From Doryteuthis pealeii (lineage: Eukaryota > Mollusca > Cephalopoda > Myopsida > Loliginidae): 64,000 bases of DNA. This document shows positions 45,360 through 54,640 of this stretch, in pieces (position 1 is the stretch's first letter; the number at the start of each line of letters is the position of its first letter). The stretch covers positions 56,630,221 to 56,694,220 of the forward strand of contig CM042157.1 in assembly GCA_023376005.1 (NCBI GenBank), written 5' to 3'. Under the pieces are notes generated by a model, which ran no database searches, was not told the origin of the DNA, and saw only the letters and a program-made list of their open reading frames with translations. The translations under genes were made by a program, and so were the position numbers.

Positions 45360-45470
45360 ATAGTTGATTCATTGATTTGAATTGCATGTCAACCTGTCAG
45401 GGGTTATTTTATGCATAGAGGTTAAGAAATCGTATTCATTGTATGTTTATATTTACATTTTTTGTGTTGT
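45360..45470 (+). mobile_element. Family A tip
   Basis: 'ttgattcattgatttgaatt', 'gcatgtcaacctgtcagggg', 'ttattttatgcatagagg'. It shares 'attgtatgtttatatttac' with the copy at 47.64 kb. Confidence 0.6.
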
Positions 45471-45479
45471 TGTTCCTGG

Positions 45480-45700
45480 ATGAGGCTATTTGCAGTTCAC
45501 ATAGAGCTAATACTATTGGAAAAGGTATGTATCCAAATATTCTCCCTCCAGCTATGAGTAAATGGAAGGCAGACTAGTCTATTAAACCTTTGTATGGCAA
45601 CCAGTCTAGGAGAAAGAAAACTCTGAATTCAAACCTATTAAATCCTGCTTAAAAATTGACCTTGTGTCACATCCTGCATATGTGGTGGGGGTGGTAAATA
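45480..45700 (+). mobile_element. SINE-C lacking its head
   Basis: 'cctggatgaggctatttgca', 'ccagctatgagtaaatggaa', 'aaccagtctaggagaaagaa', 'cttgtgtcacatcctgcata'. It follows a family A fragment at 45360-45470 directly. Confidence 0.76.
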
Positions 45701-45750
45701 CATAATACTAATAATTTCAGAAAATATCTATTTTACTTAGATATGGGACC

Positions 45751-45989
45751 TTAGTTGGCTGAGTGGACTATTGTTGGTATCAGCCAGACAGCAAGAGAGT
45801 CTACCCTCTTTTCACTAGCACTAGATTGTTTTTTGCAACTGAGGTTGAGCGCCACACCTACCATCAGTGCCACACTTTACCACACAGATCAAAGCCGTGC
45901 TACTCATACACTGATATAGGGCTGGTATCGAACCCAGAATCTTGTAGTTCTGAGGCAGATGCTCTACCACCTGAGCTAAACTGGCACCT
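45751..45989 (-). mobile_element. SINE-B (diverged subfamily)
   Basis: Tip 'gagtggactattgttggtat', body 'tgaggttgagcgccacacct', head reverse 'ctaccacctgagctaaactg'. Full length with about 15% visible divergence from the copy at 7.8 kb (estimate by eye). Confidence 0.82.
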
Positions 45990-46309
45990 AATGAAATTTA
46001 AAAAAAATCTTTTTTCATGGATATTTAAATAAACACCTATAAATAGGCAAGTGTTGGAATTGAACCCTTTGTTGGAAATTTGATCAGAAAGAGAAAGAGT
46101 AATCAACTGTTGCATAGGGCCAAATTCAAGTTGTAGTAGTAGTTGTTAGTTCAGAAACAACATACGCAACTTGTATAGTCACAAAGGGGGTTGTTTATTT
46201 TTTTCTAGGCTCATGGGTTCTTTTTGAGAGAGAGAGAGAGAGAGTGAGGGTAAGGTCAAATTATTCTATTGTAAATTATATTTGGTACTACTATGTGAAA
46301 CACATCATG

Positions 46310-46575
46310 GGGGGAACCCGGGAAGCCTTGTCTGCACCTTACGAAGACCCAGCCGAAACAGACCGATTTTTCTCTTCTTCCGTTTCTCGTCTCTGGAGTG
46401 GGAGGGTAACCCACTTCTGCTCATCCGCAGAAACTAGAACTTCCGGTTTTATTTTTAACTTTAGTTCCGGGGTCATTGGTCAGTCAATGACCCCACCCCG
46501 TTGAGTGTTTACCGTTCCAAACTTTAACCTCTCTTTGTTCTTATTTCTTTTTCTTCTCTTTCTCCAGAAATCCGC
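46310..46575. mobile_element. Family F, longer copy with internal hairpin
   Basis: From 46387 ('ttctcgtctctggagtggga') to 46573 it matches 41613-41773 closely, apart from an extra block at about 46468-46499. That block is a stem GGGGTCATTG / CAATGACCCC with a GTCAGT loop. Upstream, 46310-46386 ('ggaacccgggaagccttgtc', 'gaagacccagccgaaacaga') is GC-richer and probably belongs to a longer parent. The 86-codon frame here is incidental. Confidence 0.65.
46469..46494. repeat. Perfect 10-bp stem, 6-nt loop, in family F
   Basis: GGGGTCATTG, loop GTCAGT, CAATGACCCC. Present in one F copy and cleanly absent in the other. Confidence 0.9.
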
Positions 46576-47249
46576 TTACCATTTTCTTTTCAGTCCCCAA
46601 AATCCCCATAGACCATAATAATTATGCTACATCAACATTAAAACTTTTACAAGTCTGTGAGTGTGACTGAGTTGTAACAAGAGTTATTCATCTGACCAAA
46701 ATGACCAGGAGGACCAAATTAGATTATATGGATGGACATCCAATTCCTATTATCACCTGATTTATATATTTTTACATACAGAAGGCTATCATAAAATATT
46801 TATCAATTATTCATTATTAAAACTTATAATCAAACTGAATCTCCAGAGAGACCATTTCAAATTAGAATAACAATTACAAACTTACTAATTATACAAATAT
46901 GTAATATCTATCTGAAATGAGGTGTTGTTGTTATTATTATTCACTACACCTTGTGGATTGCTATAATCATCTTGGTTGCTATATTCCGAATTTTCCAGTT
47001 GCTGAAGAAGGCCACAGAGTACAGCAGCCGTAACATTATGAGCATAGCAGTCCACAATGTGTAGAGAATAAATATGTAATAGTTTCTCAATGATATGTAA
47101 TAGTTATAATCAAGAACAAAAATAAGAAAATATAAATAAATTTATCAACAACATAAAAAGATGAACATGATGAACATAAAACAAACAAACATGAAAACCA
47201 ATTAAATATATACATGAGAATAATACAATGTTGCAAAATTTTTTAAAAA

Positions 47250-47587
47250 ATTTAAAAAAAAAAAAAAAAAAATGGTTAGTCAGAGTAAAAGCAAAAAGGA
47301 TTTTTCTGCAATAAAAAAAAAAAAAAAAAAAAAAAAAAAAGAATTAGTAAAATAGTAGGTCAGCAAAAGTATATAAAAAAAAAAAAAAGAAAAAAAAAGG
47401 TGAGAAAGAGAGAGAAAGGTTACAAAAATATTGTTAAAAGGAAAATAGGAACAAGATTATGACATGCATTTATATCTTTGGTTAAAAAAAAAAAAGGACT
47501 TCAAAAATGTAATAACTGGAGAAAGAAATAACAGAAAATATACAATATAATCTAATAGTAAATTAATTACAATAGTGTAAAAATTGT

Positions 47588-47621
<34 letters not shown>

Positions 47622-47622
47622 A
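47250..47622. repeat. Series of poly-A tracts
   Basis: A-runs at about 47255-47271, 47310-47340, 47371-47397, 47485-47496 and 47590-47619, the longest near 30 bp. Between them is A-rich sequence without a recognised body. Possible stacked retro-tails or expansion. Confidence 0.8.
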
Positions 47623-47639
47623 AATCAAAGGTCTTTCTG

Positions 47640-47985
47640 CCTTTATTCTTACATTGATTGATTTTAATAACATGTCAATACATAAAGGGTTATTTTATGC
47701 CCTCGATGTTAAAGAATTTGTTCATTGTATGTTTATATTTACAATTTTTGTGTAGTTGTTTCTTGAGTTTTTTTTTAACTTTTTGCACACAGTTATGTGA
47801 TATCAAGTATTCCTATCTAATACAAATAATTTACACACAGTTGTATGGTTTCATGTATTGGAGCAGGGAGTAATAGCAATGAAAGGGTACTCCATAATCC
47901 TCAGGACTGGAGTCTGACCATAAGATGAAATTTAGTGTCATACTCAGGACACTCCTTTGGGGGGTGGGATTACAGTTCAGCATAT
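47640..47985 (+). mobile_element. Family A, diverged long copy
   Basis: 'attgattgattttaataaca', 'tgtcaatacataaagggtta', 'aatgaaagggtactccataa', 'tcatactcaggacactcctt', 'attctaagccccaccaac'. The 71-codon frame across it is incidental. Confidence 0.65.
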
Positions 47986-48247
47986 TCTAAGCCCCACCAA
48001 CAGGGCAACAATATCAGATTCAAATTCACTGTATTACTCCATAAAAAGAAAGGTAGCAAATAGTCACTTGATTAAACCTATCTATTTCAATTACCTAATG
48101 TGATAGCCCTGGATTTAAATTAGCTGGCTTACTATGTTTATTAAAAATAGCACTCAGCTTCAAATATTAGGCTTATGGGTTAAAAATGTTAAACTATTTA
48201 AAATGCCTGAAGAATATTTGACATTAAAAAAAAATTAAAAAAATTAT

Positions 48248-48468
48248 AAACTTGGACCTGGCCAGAGAACTAAAACCAACTGTGGAACATGAAAGTAAAA
48301 ATGGTTCCCAAGGGTTTGGATAACAGGAAATCAGAGGAAAAATCAAAACCATCCAAAACAACAACATTGTTAATATCGGCTAGAACACTCAGAAGAGACT
48401 TGCTATCAGTCAGCCTCCAGTGAAAGACTAACAACTAATGCTGGTGCAAAAAACTAATAATAATGATG
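48248..48468 (+). mobile_element. R2/NeSL-like non-LTR 3' end, copy 1 (fragment)
   Basis: From 'cttggacctggccagagaac' this aligns with the last part of copy 2: LDLAREL, the KGLDN..EIRG stretch, and 'cagaagagacttgctatcag' in the 3' UTR. It ends in 'ctaatgctggtg' and a short AAT/GAT run, where copy 2 begins. It is more diverged and has no open frame. Confidence 0.7.
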
Positions 48469-48989
48469 ATAGAGAATACAAAACTAGACACGACTGGGTT
48501 GGGAAGGTGATCCACTGGGAATTATGCAAAAAATTTCATTTTGACCATGCAAAAAAATGGTATATGCATAAACCAGAATCTGTTCTTGAGAACAAAACGC
48601 ATAAAATTCTCTGGGACATTGAAATAAAAACGGATCACCTTATCCCAGCAAGAAGACCAGACCTAGTGTTGATAAACAAAAAAGAAAGAACTTGTCAACT
48701 GGTGGATTTTGCAGTTCCAGCAGATCACAGGGTGAAGCTAAAGGAAAATGAAAAAATAGACAAATATCTGGACCTTGCCAGAGAACTAAAAAAGTTATGG
48801 AATATGAAAGTGAAGGTGATACCAATTGTAGTTGGTGCACTTGGAACAGTCCCAAAAGGATTGGAAAAGGGGAAAAAAAAAAAGGGGGGGGGTCTGAAAT
48901 GTTTGGAAATCAGAGGAAGGGTTGAAACCATTCAGAACACTGCACTGCTGCAATCTGCCAGAATACTCAGAAGAGTCCTGGAGACCTGA
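48438..48989 (+). CDS. R2/NeSL-like retrotransposon C-terminal endonuclease ORF (5'-truncated)
   Basis: A 183-codon frame with little decay. The first dozen residues come from the preceding element's tail, so the ATG is fortuitous. From residue 13 it reads EYKTRHDWVGKVIHWELCKK, then a KWYMHKPESVLENKTHKILW segment, then TDHLIPARRPDLVLINKK and a QLVDFAVPADHRVK segment. RPD (Pro74-Asp75) followed by Asp90 fits the PD-(D/E)xK restriction-like endonuclease used by R2/NeSL/CRE-type elements for target cleavage. KYLDLARELKKLWNMKVKVI and PIVVGALGTVPKGLE follow. Residues 145-152 are a poly-Lys/Gly insertion caused by an A-run followed by a G-run. The end is RVETIQNTALLQSARILRRV. Reverse transcriptase is missing, so it cannot move by itself. 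Confidence 0.85.
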   Translation: MLVQKTNNNDDREYKTRHDWVGKVIHWELCKKFHFDHAKKWYMHKPESVLENKTHKILWDIEIKTDHLIPARRPDLVLINKKERTCQLVDFAVPADHRVKLKENEKIDKYLDLARELKKLWNMKVKVIPIVVGALGTVPKGLEKGKKKKGGGLKCLEIRGRVETIQNTALLQSARILRRVLET

Positions 48990-49061
48990 GGAGACTTGCT
49001 GTCACTCAGACTCCAGTGAAAGATCATCAGCTAACGCTGATGTGAAAACTCAAAAGGAGTA

Positions 49062-49105
<44 letters not shown>

Positions 49106-49112
49106 CAATGAG
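48465..49112 (+). mobile_element. R2/NeSL-like non-LTR 3' end, copy 2 (best preserved)
   Basis: This is the element body carrying the endonuclease frame, plus its 3' UTR from the TGA at about 48987 through 'catcagctaacgctgatgtg' and a (AAT)n tail at 49064-49101. The tail style (AAT repeats rather than poly-A) is shared with the copies directly before and after it, and the three lie in the same orientation. Confidence 0.75.
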
Positions 49113-49620
49113 AAATTATAAAAAAAAATGTTGTGTAACATGTAGATAGTAATACCAATATTAGTTTGTGCACTTTGAACAATTTCCAAAGGCTAGGAAA
49201 AAAGATTGAAGGAATTGAAAATTGGAGGAAGGATTGAAACCACACAGACCAAAGCTTTGTTAAGATCAGCTTTAATACTCAATCCTGAAAAACTCCCAAG
49301 GATGGTTTGGTTTGGTTTGTTTTATGGCATATCAACCTCAGTGGTTCATTTAATGCCGATAAAATTCTAAAATAAATTCATTCTTAATGGATAATCAATT
49401 TTGTTTATAACCACTCCGGGTCAGAGTGGACCAGAGAACAATGGTGATGAAAGGGTGCTCCATATTCCCAAATCTCCAAAACTGGAACCTCACCATCAGA
49501 TAGAGTTTGTCATTCCCAGGACATGTAGACCCTCAGCCACCGCCTTCTAGCACCCATAAACTCCCAAGGAGTGATAAAATAAAACCAGTGAGAATAATAA
49601 TAATCTTGTATCCTGAGTAT
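49113..49620 (+). mobile_element. R2/NeSL-like non-LTR 3' end, copy 3, split by family A
   Basis: After the copy-2 (AAT)n tail, a third decayed version begins ('taataccaatattagtttgt' corresponds to the VIPIVVG codons) and runs through the EIGG-like and 'atactcaatcctgaaaaact' segments. It is interrupted at 49303-49557 by a family A insertion with a perfect 13-bp duplication. It resumes at 49558 and ends with its own AATAATAATAAT-like tail near 49590-49612. Confidence 0.6.
49303..49557 (+). mobile_element. Family A insertion with 13-bp target duplication
   Basis: Flanked on both sides by AAACTCCCAAGGA (49290-49302 and 49558-49570). It starts with a (TGGTT)n-like run, then 'atggcatatcaacctcagtg', and ends 'ccgccttctagcaccca'. 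The perfect 13-bp duplication indicates target-primed or similar insertion. The simple CCAAA-type run at the low-coordinate side, read on the minus strand, may be the element's 3' tail, so its true orientation may be minus. Other copies extend further at the high-coordinate side, which would then be 5' truncation here. Confidence 0.75.
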
Positions 49621-49636
49621 GTCTGTTGTACTAGGC

Positions 49637-50409
49637 CAATGGTTTTCAATCCTTCTAAGGAGCAAGGACCCCTTTCAATTTCAGGATTTATCTTATGGAC
49701 CCCCATATAAATAAAAATGAAATTTATCAAAAATATTTAATGAAAAGTAACACCCAATATTTGCATTGAGTAATGACATTTAGTGGGGTGTGGGGTGTGT
49801 TTGTCTTGCTTGGCACAAATTGTCAATTCTTGGTCATATTTTTGACAAAGATGCATGCAATTAACTTTGCACAAGTCAAGATCTCTATTTGGTTATCATA
49901 TTGGTAAATGCTGAAAATGCTATTTTGTATGAATATGCTGTTGCCAAAGGTGACAGTCTTCTGAGACAACAATGGATACTCAGAAGTCATGCTAAGCCAA
50001 AATTTTGGGAGTGGTTGCTGTTTAACTCTTAACATCCTGTTGAGAATTTTCTAAATCCAGAGCCCCATTCTTATAAGGATTTATCAAAAAATGGCTAAAA
50101 ATTTCCTTTTCATTTAAAGTTACCTGTTATTTCCCGTAAATTAAAGACTTCTAAATATGTTTAATATTACATTTAAACAAACGCTATCTTTGGGGTGGAT
50201 TATGAAAACAAATGTTACTTCCAGCCGGGTGGAATGAGGCAGTATAGGATGTTAAGAGTTAAACTGAATATTCATAGGTGTGTACTGGTAATGAGAAATA
50301 CAAATTTGTGATTATATCACTAATTGGATAATATAAATTTTCAAGATACCCTTGCCGTGCCTGCAGATCCCTGTTGTTGACATTGTGGACCACAGTTTAA
50401 GAACCACTG
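49637..50409. mobile_element. hAT-like element carrying a nested TIR element
   Basis: The left end CAATGGTTTTCAATC and right end TTTAAGAACCACTG are diverged inverted partners. Flanks TACTAGGC (49629-49636) and TATTAGGT (50410-50417) match at six of eight. Near the left end 'aaggacccctttcaatttca' and near the right 'attgtggaccacagtttaag' are typical subterminal hAT text. The 773-bp length includes the insertion at 50019-50267. No transposase frame is seen. Confidence 0.6.
50019..50267. mobile_element. TIR element nested in hAT remnant
   Basis: Perfect inverted ends GTTTAACTCTTAACATCCT and AGGATGTTAAGAGTTAAAC bound about 249 bp. The interior ('aatccagagccccattctta', 'aaaaaatggctaaaaat', 'agccgggtggaatgagg') matches the diverged copy at 10219-10391. 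TTAA sits at both tips, suggesting a TTAA-target (piggyBac-like) element. This is inference. Confidence 0.65.
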
Positions 50410-50419
50410 TATTAGGTCA

Positions 50420-50960
50420 TCATCATCAAGGTATGCTGATAGTACATGTTCCTTTGACACTCTCTCATCATCCATCCCTATCAGTCATGACCCTTGGCAA
50501 GTCCACTAGACAGCATCCAGTATCCCCACAGAGTTGATGAATGTAAGTTTTTACTGGTCAGTCATGTGTCCATATGTAGTAATCCATAGGAGAACATCAC
50601 TTATAAGTTTGTCTTTACTTCTCCAACAGTGATCAGCACATCTTACTTGAATGGTTTGTGAGATGGAAGGTAAGTGGCCATACAGCTACTGTTTTGTAGG
50701 GTGCTGAATCCAAGATTTATTCAAAATAGCATGCCAGCATTCTTGAGTAGTTCCCATCTAGTCTTTTCTCCAGGCATTTCATTAGATTCCAAGTGGTGCA
50801 GCCATATAATAGTACTGATACAGATACAGCTTGGAATAAATCTTGTTTTGCTTTATCAGAGAGATCCGATTCCCATATGGTCAATAACCATAAGTAGTCC
50901 ATGCTTTACCTATGCATATGTTTCAGTAGATTAGATATTGCTACCAAGGTATATGTTTGT
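50420..50960 (-). pseudogene. RTE-like non-LTR C-terminal fragment
   Basis: Minus strand, beginning at its 3' end with TCATCATCATC. The frame over 50717-50902 encodes SDLSDKAKQDLFQAVSVSVL followed by LYGCTTWNLMKCLEKRLDGN, the same tail as at 16.2 kb. The 3' half is diverged but collinear with 22466-22870, for example the 'gcatccagtatccccacagagttgatgaa' region. It retains the uninterrupted site that the MITE occupies at 16280. Only the last part of the element is present and it is not coding as a whole. Confidence 0.8.
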
Positions 50961-51240
50961 GTTTCCCATTGTGCTCATGCACTTGGGAAAGGCATGAATG
51001 TATCTATTCTCCCTCAGCTAGGGTTAAATAGTAGGGCTGTGTTCTTTAGTCGTGGTAAGACAACCAGTTTAGGAGAAGGAAAACTCTGAATTCAAAATGG
51101 TAGTACTCCATTTATACCATAAACTGGTTGTTTTACCACAGCTAAAGAACCCTTTCTAGGAGAAGGAAAATGCAGCAGTGCTCCATTTAGAAATTGACCT
51201 TGTGTCACATCCAGCGCGCAGCAGGTGGGAGGTAAATACA
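50955..51240 (+). mobile_element. SINE-C with internal duplication
   Basis: 'cttgggaaaggcatgaatgt', 'cagctagggttaaatagtag', then the segment 'gtggtaagacaaccagttta' + 'ggagaaggaaaa' is followed by a second version 51117-51180 ('aaactggttgttttaccaca', 'ctaggagaaggaaaatgcag'). End 'cttgtgtcacatccagcgcg'. The middle therefore contains a short local inverted and direct duplication. Confidence 0.68.
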
Positions 51241-51740
51241 TCCTCTGACCATTCTTTTTTGATGCAATACGAATCTGCTGCCAATGTTGGTTCACCTGGT
51301 TTGGTCTGTGCTGTTGTACTGCCCAGGAAGAAGGACATGGCTGAGGAAAACAAAGGTGACGCTACAATCTGGCCCCAAAGACCACAAGGTGATATTTTCC
51401 TGACTTAACACAAGTTATTTTTAAAATGTGGAGTTACACACAAACTGAAGCTCATGTGATGTCCATTACAAAAAATGTGTGGTCCCATCTGCATTCCTCT
51501 TTTGGGGCACCAGGCAATAAACCCAGCCCTACTCCTTTTAGGCAATGGATCAAGAACTGCCTGGAGGGACAGCTCCCTGAGAAGACATGATTTATTTCAC
51601 CTCACTCACCCAATTGTAGGTTTACTGTCTTTTTAAGATGAACCATTAATAAGCAGGTGGGAATATTTTTTAACAGCAGCACCAGCAGGAGGGAGAGGAG
51701 GAGTCCAAGATTCCTTGTCCCTAGACTAAACCAAGCTTAG
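51240..51740. other. Unassigned, relatively GC-rich block
   Basis: Between a SINE-C and a (GT)n run lies about 500 bp of mixed, non-repetitive sequence ('gaatctgctgccaatgttgg', 'caatctggccccaaagacca', 'ctgcctggagggacagctcc', 'cagcagcaccagcaggaggg'). It matches nothing else in the window and has frames of 65-76 codons on both strands, overlapping the SINE tail. It may contain an exon or an unrelated retroelement piece. No clean splice pair was identified. Confidence 0.3.
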
Positions 51741-51887
51741 TAAATAACAAGTTGGCAGACACTATGTATTTGTAGAAAGTGCAAGTTGTGTGTGTGTGTG
51801 TGTGTGTGTGTGGCGGGGGGGGGCAATATCAAGGATGGAAATGAAGAGATATATCAAGGTATATAAAGTAGATACAAGAGATTTGGT

Positions 51888-51960
51888 TTAGTTTCTTTGT
51901 TTAATGGCATATCAACCTTCATGGGCTATTTAATGCCAAAGCCATCTTTACAGAACAGCA
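51888..51960 (+). mobile_element. Family A tip
   Basis: 'ttggtttagtttctttgttt', 'aatggcatatcaaccttcat', 'gggctatttaatgccaaag'. It then gives way to a SINE-C-like fragment. Confidence 0.6.
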
Positions 51961-51964
51961 GAGG

Positions 51965-52115
51965 TACTATTTAACCCATAGCTGGGGGGTGAGGGGATTT
52001 CATACCTTTCCCAAGGGTATCAGTAAAAAAAAAAAAAAAGTGAATGTAATAGTGTGACTAGTGTTCAATCTCACTTACAACAATGTCACAGTCCAGCATG
52101 CTAGCCATTATGCCA
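51965..52115 (-). mobile_element. SINE-C-like fragment, head half
   Basis: 'tatttaacccatagctgggg', 'catacctttcccaagggtat', 'tgttcaatctcacttacaac', 'agcatgctagccattatgcc'. An A-run of 15 interrupts the body. Confidence 0.6.
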
Positions 52116-52194
52116 TGAGGAGATACCCCCCCCCCCAATAAAAGGGGTAATAAAAAAAAAGTCAATTAAAAAAGTGAGAAAATGTCAGATACTC

Positions 52195-52345
52195 AATGGA
52201 AAGGTTAGGGGGCACGATGAGGGATAGAAGAAAAAAGAAAATGTAAAGGGGAGATATGTAAAGGGGAGATATGCAAAAAAGGGGAGATTTGCGGGGGGAA
52301 GGGGAGATAAGGGGGAAAAAGGGGTTTAAAAGGAAAGATAAAGCA
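52195..52345. repeat. G-rich purine tract
   Basis: Multiple runs of 4-6 G ('aaaggggagatat' twice, 'gcggggggaaggggagataa'). Potential G-quadruplex on the plus strand. The proline/serine-rich minus frame here is a composition effect. Confidence 0.75.
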
Positions 52346-52439
52346 GGGGAGGGGAGGGGGTAAATAAATAAAGAAAAGTTAAGCAGAGAGAAATGGACAG
52401 GATTATATATCACTTAGATTAGTACTTGACATTTACTAA

Positions 52440-52668
52440 GTCTAATTTAGCATGAGACAAGAAGTATAGAGCACCCAGTGAGAATCAAACTCACTAATAA
52501 TGATCTGTTAACCTAGCTAATCATTACACAGGTGTAGTAATCATGTATAGTTCTGTCATTTACTTGACTTAGTTTTGCACAGGGTCATATGTATGTTGCA
52601 CCCAGTGAGAATCAAACTCACTAAAAAGGGTCGGATAGCAGAGCATGTGAACCATTACACCATGTGAG
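52440..52668 (-). mobile_element. Two SINE-D-like copies in tandem
   Basis: 'cacccagtgagaatcaaact' occurs at about 52471 and 52599, each followed by a degraded 'ctaatcattacacagg' / 'gaaccattacaccatg' head in reverse. They are two adjacent minus-strand copies of a D-like subfamily. Confidence 0.55.
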
Positions 52669-52754
52669 CCACTCTTAGATCAGAGAATCCCAAATTTTTT
52701 ACAGTGTCCTTAGAGTAAAATGATTCTTTTTTCATAGAGTCCTAAATCAGAAAA

Positions 52755-53149
52755 TACTATTAAACAGGACAGATATCTCCTGTCTAGTTTCTTTTTGAAC
52801 CAATTGAGTTGCCAGACCAATTTTCTAACATTAATGCAGAATTTTTTTAATGAGTGCATCAAAATGTTCCCAAGTACTTTCAGCACCACAGCCAATAAAA
52901 CACTCAATTACACCCACCACTGAAGGTAGTATATTGTATTTTTATTTTTGGTGTATGTTTCATACTTTGAAAGTGGATTATTTACACTCATTCAACATAA
53001 ATCTCCTTTCTTCTTTTCTGTAGTGATGAAAGTACTTGGGAAAATTTTGGTGCACTTATTAACAAATTTCACCCTGATGTTAAAAAATTGGCCGAACGGC
53101 TTGAAAAAAAAACTAGTCAGACAGGAGATGTCTATCCTGTTTAATAGTG
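52755..53149. repeat. Fold-back repeat, arms about 130 bp
   Basis: Left arm 52755-52890 ('attaaacaggacagatatct', 'ttgccagaccaattttctaa', 'atgttcccaagtactttcag') is the inverted partner of 53020-53149 ('gaaagtacttgggaaaattt', 'aaaaaattggccgaacggct', 'gatgtctatcctgtttaata'). A spacer of about 130 bp separates them. The related peptides from opposite strands (KVLGNIL / KVLGKIL) are an effect of the inversion, not evidence of a gene. Confidence 0.7.
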
Positions 53150-53161
53150 TCTGCATATACA

Positions 53162-53181
53162 CCCCCCCCACACACACACAC

Positions 53182-53231
<50 letters not shown>
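53162..53231. repeat. (CA)n(TA)n
   Basis: C-run, CA run, then about 24 TA units abutting a SINE-B. Confidence 0.95.
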
Positions 53232-53451
53232 TAAAATTGTCGGAGTGGCCAATCAGTGAGGGAGTCTAGCCCCTTTTCACTGGTGAGATTGTTTTTGCAT
53301 CTAAGGTAGAGCGCCACACCTACCATCAGCTCCTTACTTTACTGCACAGATCCCTGTGCTATGCATACACTGAGTTGTCAAGGGCCAGTATCGAACTAGA
53401 AACCTTGTGGTTTCTAGCCAATCGCTCTACTGACCGAGCTAACCCAGCCCC
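53232..53451 (-). mobile_element. SINE-B with short internal deletion
   Basis: 'gtcggagtggccaatcagtg' shows loss of the 'taaagtcggtatcag' segment near the tip and of the 'agcgctagaccaagg' segment. The head 'ctgaccgagctaacccagcc' is intact. It begins at the end of a (TA)n tract and TA dinucleotides follow it. Confidence 0.82.
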
Positions 53452-53619
53452 ATATATATATACAAACATAAAAATAATGGATTTTCCTGTCAATATTAGT
53501 TAAAAATATATGACAACCTACACAAATGACTTGTTTGTAGTGATGAAGGCTTGTATAGAACTAGCCACACCTTTTGGATAAGCTGATAACAGAACAATGC
53601 CACAGCAATGAGCTACACT

Positions 53620-53705
53620 CTACAGAGATTTTCCTTCTCTTAGAGTGGTTACCTTACCCAAGCTAAAAAGTCAAACTGTCCTACTATTTACTCATAACAC
53701 TCTAA
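53620..53705 (-). mobile_element. SINE-C fragment
   Basis: 'agagattttccttctcttag', 'agtggttaccttacccaagc' and 'ctactatttactcataac' in reverse order. Both ends missing. Confidence 0.55.
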
Positions 53706-53849
53706 TACTAATAATTCATATACCATTATATTGCTTCAAATAAGTATTTCTGTTTAATAATAATCATTTCTTTATACAGTTATATGGTTTCAAGTAACTA
53801 ATAATAATAATCCTTAGTAAAAAATTCTAGCTTCAAGTAACTCTTCTTA

Positions 53850-54135
53850 ATACAATTTACACAGTTATAGGATATCAAGTATTCCTATTTAATACAAATA
53901 ATTTTCAAAACAGATCTATTTTAACCCATAGTTGGGACCTTAACAGGTACTACCACTCAGATTCAAAATGGACCTGGAAGAAATGGCAATCAAGGTGTAC
54001 ATTTGCCAGAGCTCTAGATCTGCAGCCCTTCCATTCGATGCAGTTTAAACAAGACACCAACCTTTCCTTGGGGGTGGGGGCTTTTTTTCCTGCAGGAGAT
54101 ACAGTCAGCCTATTCTAAACCTCACCAACATTGCC
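53850..54135 (+). mobile_element. Family A, partial
   Basis: 'ggatatcaagtattcctatt' (as at 47.8 kb), 'gttgggaccttaacaggtac', 'ttcgatgcagtttaaacaag', 'attctaaacctcaccaac'. Confidence 0.65.
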
Positions 54136-54402
54136 GTTTATTGCAGTGATGGACAAAATCAATAATAACCATTTAGTTTCAGTGAACTACAGAGACACAT
54201 AAAGGTCATGAAATAACAAAATAAAATATTAGTCGATTTTAATATTAGTGGCACCAAATTAATTATTATACACCAAACCAAAATTTTTTTGATTAAAAAA
54301 AAAGATTTAAAAAAAAAATAATTTATTTTTTATAAATTAAAAAATAAAGAAAAAGAAAACGATATTGATAGCAACTTTGGTGGAGTTTATAATGCATTTA
54401 TC

Positions 54403-54640
54403 TACAGCTCAATTGGTAGAGCATGCACCTAGGAACCACAAGGTCCTCTGGGTTTGATAATTGCCCTTGCCAACTCAGCACGAGTAGCACGGCTTGGATC
54501 TGTGCAGTAAAGAGGGAAGCTGTGTGGTACTCCACATAAGACACAAAAACAGTCTACCTTGTCTAATGCTAATGAAATAGAGATAAACCATTTCATAATA
54601 CAGCTGATACCAAGAATAGGTCATTCCACCAACTTTAAAA
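54403..54640 (+). mobile_element. SINE-B, strongly diverged
   Basis: Plus strand, 'tacagctcaattggtagagc', 'aggaaccacaaggtcctctg', 'ggtttgataattgccc' (B-box degraded), 'tgtgtggtactccacataag', tip 'taggtcattccacca'. Older than the other plus copies. Confidence 0.75.

Noticed and set aside
52710..53259. Two frames on opposite strands with similar peptides, suggesting a gene pair
   Set aside because: The similarity comes from an inverted repeat of about 130 bp; both frames are artefacts.
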